This document shows positions 37,030 through 45,654 of a stretch of DNA of 64,000 nucleotides, in pieces. The position numbers and the translations under genes were made by a program. The first letter of the stretch is position 1. Every line of letters starts with the position of its first letter. Source of the DNA: Deltaproteobacteria bacterium (GTDB lineage Bacteria; Myxococcota_A; UBA9160; UBA4427); assembly GCA_016713665.1 (NCBI GenBank), contig JADJOR010000001.1:310001-374000 (forward strand). Reading direction: 5' to 3'. The notes under the pieces were generated by a model, which saw only the letters and a program-made list of their open reading frames with translations, ran no database searches and had not been told where the DNA came from.

Positions 37030-37108
37030 CGGGCTTCCCTCTGCCCGCACGCCGTCGGGGTTGGAGGCTCGCCGCGGGGCGCCCAAGCATGCACACTCCG
37101 CATCGGCC

Positions 37109-39129
37109 ATGCCAGCGCCCGGGCGCGCGGGGCAGGGCGGGGGAAGCCGGTCTCGCTTGAAGCGTGTATGTCCGTACGGGAGCTGGGCCTCGCCGATCGA
37201 TTCGAGCTCGCTGGTCGCGGGGGCGCGTGTGCTCGGCGCGCCGCGGATCGAAGGCGACGCGCTCTACTGGCTCGAGCGAAGGCCCGCCGAGGCCGGCCGT
37301 CAGGTCCTGATGCGCGGCGAGCTCGCCGGCCTCGCGGGCGGCGCGGTCGGACGCGGGCTCGGCGGACTGCGGGAGGTGAGCGCCCCTGGCGCCAACGTGC
37401 GGACCCGGGTCCATGAATACGGCGGCGGGGAGTACGCCGTCTTCCGCGATCGGATCTACTCGGTCGACGACGGCGAGGGCTGCATCCTGGGTGGCCGCGT
37501 CGGAGGGCCGATGCGGCCCCTCACGCGGCGCGGGGCCCGCTATGCCGATCTCGTCGTGTCCCCGGATGGTCGCTGGCTCGTCGCCGTCGAGGAGCGGCCT
37601 CGCTCCGATCAAGAGCCCGAGAATCGCCTCGTCGCGATCGAGCTCCCCGTCGACCTCGAGCGCGTGCCCGTCGTCGAGCCGCGCGTCGTCGCGGCGGGCC
37701 ACGACTTCTATGCCTCGCCGGCCTTCGATCGCGCGGGTCGGCGCCTCGCGTGCCTCGCCTGGGATCATCCCCACATGCCGTGGAACGAGACCGTGCTCGA
37801 GCAGCTCGCGTGGGGCCCGGGCGGAGCGCAGGGCGAAAGCGTGCGCGTGGCGGGCGGTGATGGCGAGTCGCTCTTCCAGCCGGGCTTCGCTCCGGACGGT
37901 GCACTCTACGTCGTGAGCGATCGCTCGGGCTTCTGGAATCTCGCGCGCGTCTCGGAGGGCGGCCTGCAGCCCGTCCACGCCCTGGCCGGCGAGCTCGGCC
38001 GGCCGCAATGGGTCTTCGGGCTCTCGACCTGGGCCTGGCTCGAGGGCGATCGCGTCCTCGCGAGCGTGACGCGCGCGGGCTGCGATGTGCTCGGCGTCCT
38101 CTCCCTCGAGAGCGGCGCGTTCGAAGCGCTGCCCGTCGATTTCGTCGCGGCCGGCGGACTCACGACCGGCGCCGGCTTCGCGGCGTGTCTCGCCTCGACG
38201 CCGACCTCGGGCCTCGCGCTCTATGCCTGGGCGCTCGAAGGCGGTCGGCCGCAGGTCGTGCGCGACTCGGGAATGCCCGCGCTCGACGACGCGGCGGCGA
38301 GCCGGGCCGAGACGCTCGAGCTCGTGCGGCCCGATGGCCAGACGACCTACGCCTTCTTCTACGCACCGGCTTCGGCCACGTCGGAGGGGCCGAGCGGCGA
38401 GCGACCGCCGTTGCTCGTGAAGAGCCACGGCGGCCCGACCTCCGCGACCTCGGCGGGCTTCGATCCGCGCATCCAGTTCTGGACGAGCCGGGGCTTCGCG
38501 GTCGTCGACGTCAACTACGCCGGCTCGTCGGGCTACGGCCGCGCCTATCGCGATCGGCTCGAGCGCGCCTGGGGCGTCGAGGACGTGGCGGATTGCGTCG
38601 GCGTCGCCCGCGCCCTCGCCGAGGCGGGCCGCGTCGACGGTGAGCGCCTCGCCATCACCGGGGGCAGCGCCGGGGGATTCACGACGCTGTGTGCGCTGAC
38701 CTTCCACGACGTGTTCCGGGCCGGCGCGAGCCACTACGGCATCGGCGATCTCGAGGCCCTCGTGCGCGACACGCACAAATTCGAGTCCCGCTACACCGAC
38801 TGGCTCGTCGGTCGCTGGCCCGACGAGCGCGCGCGCTATGTCGAGCGATCGCCGATCCACCACGCGGACCGGCTGAACGCCCCGTGATCTTCTTCCAGGG
38901 CCTCGAAGATCGGGTGGTCCCTCCGAACCAGGCGGAGGCGATGGTCGGCGCCCTCGCGCGCCGAGGCGTCGCCCACGCCTACGTGCCCTTCGCGGGCGAG
39001 GGCCATGGATTCCGCCGCGCGGAGAACATCCGGATGGCCCTCGACGGCGAGCTCTATTTCTACTCGCGAATCTTCGGCTTCGCGGCCCCGAAGCCCGCTG
39101 GCCTCGAGTGGGTCGGATCGTCGCTATGA
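37109..39129 (+). CDS. Prolyl-oligopeptidase family (S9) serine peptidase (single-base frameshift)
   Basis: About 670 aa. The N-terminal part, beginning near CPYGSWASPIDSSSLVAG, is a beta-propeller that gates access. The C-terminal alpha/beta-hydrolase has nucleophile Ser in ITGGSAGGFTTLCALTF, catalytic Asp in GLEDRVVPPNQAEAM and His in GEGHGF. The frame breaks near 38883, after HHADRLNAP, because one base is missing from a CCCC run; the Asp and His lie beyond it, so the corrected reading is needed for activity. The start is uncertain: ATG at 37109 or TTG at 37157, which has GGGGGAAG upstream. It has no signal peptide and is probably cytoplasmic. Confidence 0.87.
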
Positions 39130-39160
39130 ATCGCTCGGCGCGGCGACGCGCTGCGGCGCG

Positions 39161-40245
39161 ATGCGCCGCGGGCTTGGGACCGGCAAGGCGGTCGCGGGCA
39201 TGGCGATCGCCTGTGTGCCGACGCGCGGGGGCTGGGACGTCGATGCCCTTCGGCGCGCGCGACCGGCGATCGCCGCGCTCGAGGGGGAGCGCCTGGGTGA
39301 CATGGTTCCCTTCCCCGCGCTCGCCCTCGAAGAGGGCGCGCGCCCGCCGACGCGCCGTTCCGATCCGGCGGCCACCGCCGATCCCGATCCCGCGCCCGAG
39401 CGCGTGGCCCTCGTCGCCTGCCGCTTCGCGGCACCGGCGGCGATCCGCGTCCGAGCCACCGGCCCGGCCTGGGCGGAGGCGTCCGGTGCGAAGGCGCTCT
39501 CCGCGCTCGCCGCCGCGATCGAGCCCTTCGGACTCGCGCTTCGCCCGGTCGAGTCCGGCGACTTCGAGATCGGGATCGAGGCGTTCCTCGCCGAGGGCCC
39601 CGAGCTTCCCGAAGGTCTCGGGGACACGCTCGTAGAGTGCGACGTCGCACCGCGGGCAGAGGCGCCGGGCGTGCGAGGTCGCATCCTGCGCGCCGAGGTG
39701 CGTATGCGCCGATCGGGACGCGACGCAGTGGGTCGCGTCCGGGTCGCGAGCGACGAGGAATGGACCGGCGCGCTGCTCCACGAGCTCGGCCACGCCCTCG
39801 GCTATGCCGGCCACGCGGCCGCCGGCGACTCGATCCTCGTCCGCGACGAGTTCGCGCTGCGTGCGATCGGGCGCGGCGTGCTGCGCGGGGAGCCCCTCGA
39901 CGACGCCGAGCCCCGCGCTCTACCGCCCTCGAGCCGGGGGAGGCGCTCGGGGCGCGCCGGCTGGCGCCGGCCGACGCGGATTGGGTGCGCGCGGTGCGGG
40001 CGCTCGACCGAAGCTGGCTCGCGGCGGGGGGCGAGCGGGTCGCGGTCGTCGCGTCGGTCGGGGATCGCGAGGCGCGCTGGTCGCTTCGTTATGCCGATGG
40101 TCGGCGCCTGGGCCTGCGCTTCCCGGGCTGGCCCGAGCGGCTGCGCGAAGGGCGCGAGATCCTGGTCTTCCCGGATCGTGAGACCCTCGAGGCGATCCGG
40201 GCGTCGCTGCGGGTCGTTGGGGCGGGGGCGGTCGTCAGCCCTTGA
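39161..40245 (+). CDS. Putative zinc metallopeptidase (frameshifted)
   Basis: About 360 aa after correction. The recognisable feature is TGALLHELGHALGYAGHAA, an HExxH zinc motif followed by Gly and a further His as in matrixin-like peptidases, but the third His is one residue later than the metzincin consensus. The preceding ILRAEVRMRR strand also fits such folds. The frame shifts near 39913-39935, in two C-runs, and resumes as LEPGEALGARRLAPADADWV. The start is uncertain: ATG 39161 in frame, while an ATG at 39126 overlapping the S9 stop is in another frame, so an additional indel near the start is possible. No clear signal peptide is seen. Confidence 0.6.
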
Positions 40246-41740
40246 GCGAGGACTCGAGGCTGCGGGCCCGGGCGATCAGCTCGTTGGCGAGCTGGTCCTC
40301 ACCGAGGGCGCGCAGGACCATGCCGAAGCGGAACATGGTCACGGCATCCTGGGGCGCACGCTGGTACGCGAACTCGAGATGGCCGCGCGCCGCCGAGGGA
40401 TCCGACGTCGGCTGCTTGTAGAGCGCCCAGCCGAGGGCCGAACGATAGGCGGGCTCCTCGGGCCAGAGCTCCGCGGCGGGCTGCAGGTATTCGAGCGCGC
40501 CCAGGAAATTGCCCATCTTGACGAGGATCTCGCCCTTGCGAAACGAGGTCTCGGCCTGGGCCAGGCGCGCGGTGTCGATCTCGGGCTCGCCGTTCGTGCC
40601 GCGATCGTAGGCGGCCTTCTTGTCGGGATCGGTCAGGATCTCGAAGGCCTCCGATACCCGGCCGAAGACGCGCGCCGCCTTGTCCTCGAGACCCGCGAGC
40701 CCCTTGCGCGCGAGTGAGTCCGGGTGGTAGCGCTTGGCCGCCTTGAAGTAGGCCTTCTTGATCTCCGCCGTATTGGCGTTCGCGTCGAGGCCGAGCACCG
40801 CGTAGTAGTCGAGCTTGCCGAGGCGCGCCGCGAGGCCTTCGATGTCGTCGCGCAGGGCCTGCGTCTCGGGATCGACGTCGGCGGCGGCCGCGCCCGGCCC
40901 GGCGTCGGCGCGCACCGCATCGGCCACCTCCACGGGCATCGCCTCGGCGACGACGTCGAGCTCGAACTCGAGGCCCGCGCCCGGGTCGGTCGCCGTCCTC
41001 GCTTCCCCTTCGCGCAGGATGCCCGCGTGCCAGAGGGTCCAGAGAGTCGCCGCCGCGAGCGGATCGCCCGCCGCCTCGCCGAGGACGCGGCCGAGGGGGG
41101 TGTGGCCGTCGAGGCGCTGCACGACCTTCGCCGCGTGCGGCCCCGCCTCGGCGAGCCGCAGGGCGATGCGCCGCAGGCGCGGTGCCACGTCGGCGCGCTG
41201 GCCCGAGATCGTCATCACGGCGCTGAGCAGGCGTTCGGTGCCCCAGCGCTTCGGGAGCTGGGACTGGATCAGGGCGAGGACGTCGTAGGGCTTCGCGTTG
41301 GCGGGCGGCGCTTCGGCGAGCGGATTCCATTGATACACGCCCGTCTGCCACTCGAAGGTCTCGGCGATCTGGTCGCGGGTCGTCGCACGGATCGCCTGGT
41401 AGAGGGTCGTCGCGTCGACGAGCTTGAGCGCCATGGCTGCCGACGCGTGGCTGCACTCGCGCTCGCGCGCGAGCTGCTCGAGCCGGCGGCGATCGGCGGA
41501 CTGGATCTGGCCCGTGCTCTCGAGGGCGCGGGCGAGGGCGTCGGGCTCGCCCTTCGACTCGACCGAGATCGGCGAGCCGGCGTGGACGGTGATGAGTCGT
41601 TCGCTCTTGCCGCGCGCGAGCCGCAGTCGTCCGCTTCGCCGTCGGCGCCAGGCCTCGGCGAGCAGCTGCGGGACGCCGACCTTTTCGAGGGGCCCTTCGT
41701 CCGGGGTCGCGCGCTGCCTCTTCGTCGGTGTCTCGATCAT
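40235..41740 (-). CDS. DUF4388 - DnaJ domain - TPR protein
   Basis: 501 aa. Residues about 20-140 are a DUF4388 (PATAN-like) domain found mostly in signalling proteins of delta-type bacteria. Residues about 305-370 are a J-domain (LDYYAVLGLDANANTAEIKK, then YHPDS with the HPD motif intact), so it should stimulate an Hsp70. The C-terminal 100 residues look like TPR helices (AQAETSFRKGEILVKMGNF, LGALEYLQPAAELWPEEP). It is the last gene of the operon with the HD-GYP and V4R/STAS proteins, 61 bases after the latter. Its 3' end overlaps the convergent zinc-peptidase gene by 11 bases. Confidence 0.88.
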   Translation of the reverse strand: MIETPTKRQRATPDEGPLEKVGVPQLLAEAWRRRRSGRLRLARGKSERLITVHAGSPISVESKGEPDALARALESTGQIQSADRRRLEQLARERECSHASAAMALKLVDATTLYQAIRATTRDQIAETFEWQTGVYQWNPLAEAPPANAKPYDVLALIQSQLPKRWGTERLLSAVMTISGQRADVAPRLRRIALRLAEAGPHAAKVVQRLDGHTPLGRVLGEAAGDPLAAATLWTLWHAGILREGEARTATDPGAGLEFELDVVAEAMPVEVADAVRADAGPGAAAADVDPETQALRDDIEGLAARLGKLDYYAVLGLDANANTAEIKKAYFKAAKRYHPDSLARKGLAGLEDKAARVFGRVSEAFEILTDPDKKAAYDRGTNGEPEIDTARLAQAETSFRKGEILVKMGNFLGALEYLQPAAELWPEEPAYRSALGWALYKQPTSDPSAARGHLEFAYQRAPQDAVTMFRFGMVLRALGEDQLANELIARARSLESSLKG

Positions 41741-41801
41741 CGTCGGATCGTTCCGTTCGGTGGCGTCCCGGACGGCCCGCGGCGCCGGGGCGGAGGCGCC
41801 G

Positions 41802-42866
41802 TCAGAGGGTGTGGCGCTGGGCGTCGGCGATCTGGAAGGCCGTGGCGATCGCTTCGGAGAGGTCCTTGCGCAGGACGAGATGGGAGGACTCGAGGCTCGC
41901 GATGGCGGCCTCGGAGCCGGGGGAGATGCCCGTGATCAGGCCCTGCGCGTTCCAGGATTCGATCGTCTCGAGGACCTGCTCGAGGGCGGCCGCGCCGAAG
42001 CCTTCGTCGAGGGGGCGCTCGCGCAGATCGACGACGACGCTGCGGATCTCGCCGATGCCCGGATCGCGGCCCAACATGTCGACGGTGCCCAGCGCCTCTT
42101 CGAGGGTCGTGAAGGGCAGCACCATCACCGGCCCCCAGATGTGGACGACGGGCTGGGTGCGGTCGAAGCGACCATCGCCACCGAAGGCGGCGCCCGGAGC
42201 CGGGCGCTCGCGCCGCTCGATCGGCGGGCGCAGGGCGAGCTTGCGGAAGGCGTCGAAGGGGACCTGCGAGAGCAGCCAGGCGAGCTCGGCGTCGCGCTTC
42301 GTGGCGGCGCTCGTCGCCTCGATCACCTCGAAGCGACAGCGGCTCCCGCCGGCGGCCGCGCACTCGACCTCCCGCGCGACCAGGGCGCGGTCGAGGGTGC
42401 CCGAGAGCCAGCCCGACGTGTACCCGGCGGAGAGCGCGCAGGCGGGCGAGGCGGCCATGTCGAGTCTCGAGATGCGGGCGGCGGCTTCGTGGCACTCGGG
42501 CCAGTGGCCGGCGAGGCCCATCGCGCCGTCGCGGCGGGTCGTCAGGCCCGAGGCCCAGCTCATCACGAGGGCCGTCGTGTCGGGCGAATCAGAGACCGTC
42601 GTCGTCGCGTCCTCGCCGTGGCGACGGCAGCAGCGGGCCGCGTCCCGCAGCCCGTGGAGCATGCCGATCTGGAAGAGGGCGAGCCCCGCGTGGCGCGGGC
42701 CGAGCTCGTCCTCGAGCTCGACGAGCAGCGACGCGAGGAAGCGACCGTCGACGAAGAGCTTCGGGTCGTTCATCAGGACGGTATCCGGCCCGAAGCCGAG
42801 CGCGGTCAGCATCGCGAGCGGATCGCTCGGGGAGGACGGGATGGGGGGCTTCGGGGGGTGACTCAC
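41802..42866 (-). CDS. V4R-domain sensor with C-terminal STAS-like domain
   Basis: 354 aa. Residues about 55-195 resemble the V4R (4-vinyl reductase / XylR N-terminal) small-molecule-binding domain, ending in the characteristic LSAGYTSGWLSGTL, then VAREVECAAAGGSRCRFEV with the conserved Glu-Cys and Arg-Cys-x-Phe. Residues about 235-350 resemble a STAS domain (EIRSVVVDLRERPLDEGFGA, ITGISPGSEAAIASLESS). It lacks an output helix-turn-helix or AAA+ domain, so it probably signals by protein contact. The GTG at 42866 starts 16 bases after the HD-GYP gene stop. Confidence 0.75.
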   Translation of the reverse strand: MSHPPKPPIPSSPSDPLAMLTALGFGPDTVLMNDPKLFVDGRFLASLLVELEDELGPRHAGLALFQIGMLHGLRDAARCCRRHGEDATTTVSDSPDTTALVMSWASGLTTRRDGAMGLAGHWPECHEAAARISRLDMAASPACALSAGYTSGWLSGTLDRALVAREVECAAAGGSRCRFEVIEATSAATKRDAELAWLLSQVPFDAFRKLALRPPIERRERPAPGAAFGGDGRFDRTQPVVHIWGPVMVLPFTTLEEALGTVDMLGRDPGIGEIRSVVVDLRERPLDEGFGAAALEQVLETIESWNAQGLITGISPGSEAAIASLESSHLVLRKDLSEAIATAFQIADAQRHTL

Positions 42867-42882
42867 GGTGGGGCCTTCGCGA

Positions 42883-44010
42883 CTAACCTTCGATGAATGC
42901 GTAGATGTCGAACTTCTGATCCTTCGAGATGAAGGAGTCGCCCTCCTGCTCGAGCAGCTTCAGGAAGGCCTGGACGACGACGGGATCGAATTGCGTCCCG
43001 GAGAATTTGTGGAGCTCGCGGGTCACCGCCTCGAGCGGCAGGGCCTTGCGGTAGGGGCGATCGGAGGTCATCGCCTCGACCGTGTCCGCCACGACGATCA
43101 CGCGGGAGGGCAGCGGGATCTGATCGCCGGCGAGGCGGTCGGGATAGCCGCGGGAGCAGCCGTCGTACCACTCGTGGTGGTGGCGCACGCAGGGCACCAC
43201 GCTGCGCAGGAACTCGACGGGCTCGAGGATCTTCGCGCCGATCTCGGGGTGGCGCATGATCTCGGCGTACTCGAGGTCGTCGAGGCGGTCGGGCTTCGTG
43301 ATGATGGCGTCGGGGATGCCGATCTTGCCGACGTCGTGGAGCAGCCCCGCGAAGTAGACCCGCTCGATCATGTCCTTGCGCAGCGACAGCTGACGCGCGA
43401 TGCGTGAGGAATAGACGGCGACGCGCTCGGAGTGGCCGCGGGTATAGGCGTCCTTCGCGTCGATCGCCTCGGCGAGCGCGCGGATGGTCTGGATGTAGGC
43501 GGTGCGCAGCTCCTGGTTCTTGCCGTCGAGCTGCTTGGTCCGCTCGCGGACCTTCTCCTCCAGGTTCTTGTTCATGTCCTGGAGCTTGAAGTTCTGCTCG
43601 CGCGTGACCTGGTTGAGGCGCTTGATCTCGGCCTTCAGGTCGTAGTGGTCGAAGGCCTGCCGCAGCGTCGCCTTGAGCTCGTCGTCGTTCCACGGCTTCG
43701 TGATCAGCCGGTAGATCTCGCCCTTGTTGATCGCCTCGACGGCGATCGTCATGTCGGTGTATCCGGTCAGCATCATGCGCACGACGTCGCCGTGGCGATC
43801 GCGGACCGAGGAGAGGAAATCGACGCCGCTCATCTGCGGCATGCGCTGATCGGAGACCACGACCTGGGGCTCGTAGCGGTCGATCAGATCGAAGGCATCC
43901 GCCGGCGTCGACGCCGCGAGCACCTGGATCGGCTCGTGCCGAAGCAGGCGCTGGAGGGCCTTCAAGATGTTCACTTCGTCGTCGACGAAGAGGACCGTGT
44001 GATCCTGCAC
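42883..44010 (-). CDS. Response regulator with HD-GYP domain (RpfG type)
   Basis: 375 aa. A receiver domain at about 5-120 has the acceptor Asp54 in VVVSDQRMPQMSG, then a helical coiled coil at about 130-165, and an HD-GYP domain at about 170-370 with LLHDVGKIGIPD and the HHEWYDGCSRGYPDRLAGD signature. Such proteins hydrolyse cyclic di-GMP on phosphorylation. The GTG at 44010 follows AGGGAG. It heads a three-gene operon with the V4R/STAS and DUF4388-J-TPR genes. No cognate kinase is adjacent. Confidence 0.94.
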   Translation of the reverse strand: MQDHTVLFVDDEVNILKALQRLLRHEPIQVLAASTPADAFDLIDRYEPQVVVSDQRMPQMSGVDFLSSVRDRHGDVVRMMLTGYTDMTIAVEAINKGEIYRLITKPWNDDELKATLRQAFDHYDLKAEIKRLNQVTREQNFKLQDMNKNLEEKVRERTKQLDGKNQELRTAYIQTIRALAEAIDAKDAYTRGHSERVAVYSSRIARQLSLRKDMIERVYFAGLLHDVGKIGIPDAIITKPDRLDDLEYAEIMRHPEIGAKILEPVEFLRSVVPCVRHHHEWYDGCSRGYPDRLAGDQIPLPSRVIVVADTVEAMTSDRPYRKALPLEAVTRELHKFSGTQFDPVVVQAFLKLLEQEGDSFISKDQKFDIYAFIEG

Positions 44011-44376
44011 CGCGGCTCCCTGATGGCCTTCCGGTCCCTCGCGGATGCGCCCGCCCGAATCTCGGGCTCGAGCCGCACCCCCGGCCATGCCGCCCTCTAT
44101 CGGCCGTCGATCCGCCCCGCGTGAGCGATCGCTGCGTCCACCCTGGCCCAAACCGGCCGCGTCACCACGCGCCCATCCGCCGCGCGCAGCCGGGTCGCAC
44201 CCCCGCCGCACGCACGGCGCGCAAGGCTCGCACCCGCACCCGCACCCGCACCAGACCCGCACACGCAAGAGGCGAGCCCGACGCGCCGCGAGCCGGTTCT
44301 GCGAGCCCGTCGTGTGCCGCGTCCGGCCGGGGCACCGGGCACGGCCTCCGCGATCGAGGCCCGCGGCGCGTCGGAT
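44011..44376. other. Intergenic region with GCACCC repeats
   Basis: 366 bases of GC-rich sequence between the AAA+ ATPase gene and the HD-GYP gene. It contains nearly four copies of GCACCC at 44230-44252. I see no gene, no U-tract terminator and no clear promoter, though the HD-GYP promoter must lie here unless it is read through from the ATPase gene. Confidence 0.55.
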
Positions 44377-45303
44377 CTAGAGGTAGTTGCCGCCGTCCAT
44401 GTGGATGCGCGTATGGGCCTGGCGGAAGCGGCTGACCTCGCGGGAGAAGTCCTCGCTGGTCACGGGCTCGGGCTGATCGCCCCCCGCCTCGAGGCGCGCC
44501 TTGCGGCGCAGGACGCCGTGGAGCATGCGGACCCAGTCGCCGATCGAGGGCTCGCTCGTCGTGCCCACGATCGCGGGCCAGTCGATCCGCTCGAAGAGCG
44601 TCCGCCCCGCTCGGCCCTCCGCCTGGGAGGCATGGATCTGGAGCGCCTGGATCACGTCCTCGGGAAAGATGGGGTTGACCTCGATGACCCGCTCGAAACG
44701 CCCGGGCGAGACGAACGCGTGGGGGAGCGTGTCGGGAAAGCTCGTCGCGCCGATGACCAGCGCCTTGGGAACGACCAGGGTCCGATCGATCAGCTCGAAC
44801 AGGAAGTCCATGATCGGCCCCGCCGGCAGCTCGCCGTGGCGGGCGGAGAGGTCGTGGGCCTGGGCGTACTGGAGCTCGTCGAAGTAGACGGTGACCGGCG
44901 GCATCTCCTCGAGCGCCGCGGACCAGCCCTGGATCAGCTCGCCGATCTTGCTCGCGCCATGGATCACGTCGAGCACGATGCGCGGCACGTCGACCCGCAC
45001 GAAGGCCGTCTCGGTCCGGGCGGCCAGGGCCTCGGCGAGCATCGCCTTGCCCGAGCCGCGGCGGCCGATCATCAGCATCGCGCTCGGCGGGAAGGTGCCC
45101 CAGCGGCCATAGACCTCGGGGCTGGTCTGGGCATAGGCGTAGGTGAGGATCTCTTCCTTCGCGGCGACGAGCCCGCCGATCTCCTCGAAGGCGAGGTCGG
45201 GGGCGGCGATGATCGCGGCACCCCGGGCCAGCGGATTGACGCTGCGCTGGAAGCTCGACCAGATGTTGAGGGCGCGCTCGGAGCGGATGCTTCGGTCGGA
45301 CAT
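44377..45303 (-). CDS. AAA+ ATPase with altered Walker A
   Basis: 308 aa, one AAA+ domain of the FtsH/Cdc48 group, with the entry motif FEEIGGLVAAKEEI at about 39-52, Walker A GRRGSGKA at 80-87, Walker B VTVYFDEL at 137-144, sensor-1 region and the Arg-finger stretch SPGRFERVIEV. The residue after the P-loop lysine is Ala87 in place of Thr or Ser, which normally coordinates magnesium, so catalysis may be weak or altered. There is no protease, membrane or substrate domain; it may serve as a partner ATPase. A TAGACT box lies nine bases before the ATG, with no ribosome-binding site. Confidence 0.85.
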   Translation of the reverse strand: MSDRSIRSERALNIWSSFQRSVNPLARGAAIIAAPDLAFEEIGGLVAAKEEILTYAYAQTSPEVYGRWGTFPPSAMLMIGRRGSGKAMLAEALAARTETAFVRVDVPRIVLDVIHGASKIGELIQGWSAALEEMPPVTVYFDELQYAQAHDLSARHGELPAGPIMDFLFELIDRTLVVPKALVIGATSFPDTLPHAFVSPGRFERVIEVNPIFPEDVIQALQIHASQAEGRAGRTLFERIDWPAIVGTTSEPSIGDWVRMLHGVLRRKARLEAGGDQPEPVTSEDFSREVSRFRQAHTRIHMDGGNYL

Positions 45304-45312
45304 GGTCCGGCC

Positions 45313-45318
45313 AGTCTA
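45313..45318 (-). promoter_or_regulatory. -10 box, leaderless start of AAA+ ATPase gene
   Basis: TAGACT read on the minus strand, nine bases before the ATG at 45303. The distance puts the transcription start at or next to the start codon. No Shine-Dalgarno sequence is present in the nine bases. Confidence 0.45.
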
Positions 45319-45407
45319 GCCATGGGCCTTGCCGGACCGCCGGCCCGGCGCGCGGAAGATGGAGGGTGGCTATCCGAGCGCCCTCTGCCATACTGCCGCG
45401 CCAGCGT

Positions 45408-45482
45408 GTCCCCATCGTCTAGCGGTTAGGACGTCGGCCTTTCAAGCCGATAACACGGGTTCGATCCCCGTTGGGGACACCA
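45408..45482 (+). tRNA. tRNA-Glu (anticodon TTC)
   Basis: 75 bases including an encoded CCA (45480-45482). The acceptor stem GTCCCCA pairs with TGGGGAC, the anticodon stem-loop is TCGGC/CTTTCAA/GCCGA with TTC at 45441-45443, and the T-arm carries GGTTCGATCC. A CATACT box at 45389-45394, 13 bases upstream, may be its -10 element. The gene stands alone. Confidence 0.97.
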
Positions 45483-45488
45483 TTCATC

Positions 45489-45509
45489 GCGCCGTCTGGC
45501 GACGGCGCT
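45489..45509. repeat. 21-bp direct repeat, copy 1, self-complementary
   Basis: GCGCCGTCTGGCGACGGCGCT, seven bases after the tRNA-Glu CCA. GCGCCGTC and GACGGCGC form a perfect 8-base stem with a TGGC loop. It may terminate the tRNA transcript, although only weakly without a U-tract. Confidence 0.8.
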
Positions 45510-45559
45510 GACCTCGAGATCGACGGGCGGTCCAGGGACCGGCGGCCTTGCACGGCGTT

Positions 45560-45580
45560 GCGCCGTCTGGCGACGGCGCT
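45560..45580. repeat. 21-bp direct repeat, copy 2, self-complementary
   Basis: Identical to the copy at 45489-45509, with the same stem-loop, 71 bases further on. It lies between the tRNA and the amidohydrolase gene. Confidence 0.8.
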
Positions 45581-45654
45581 CGCCTTCGGATGCTGCTGGG
45601 CATGTGGGCAGGCTCGAGAGCGTTCGCGGACTCGCCTGGGCGGAGGGCATCGCG

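Noticed and set aside
36155..39814. 1219-residue open frame on the minus strand
   Set aside because: It is an Arg/Ala/Gly-rich shadow antisense to the S9 peptidase and zinc peptidase genes and out of frame with the TSUP gene; no motif is seen.
44230..44252. GCACCC repeats as a CRISPR-like or protein-coding repeat
   Set aside because: Copies are contiguous without spacers and only 23 bases in total; open frames across them are Cys/Gly or His/Pro artefacts.
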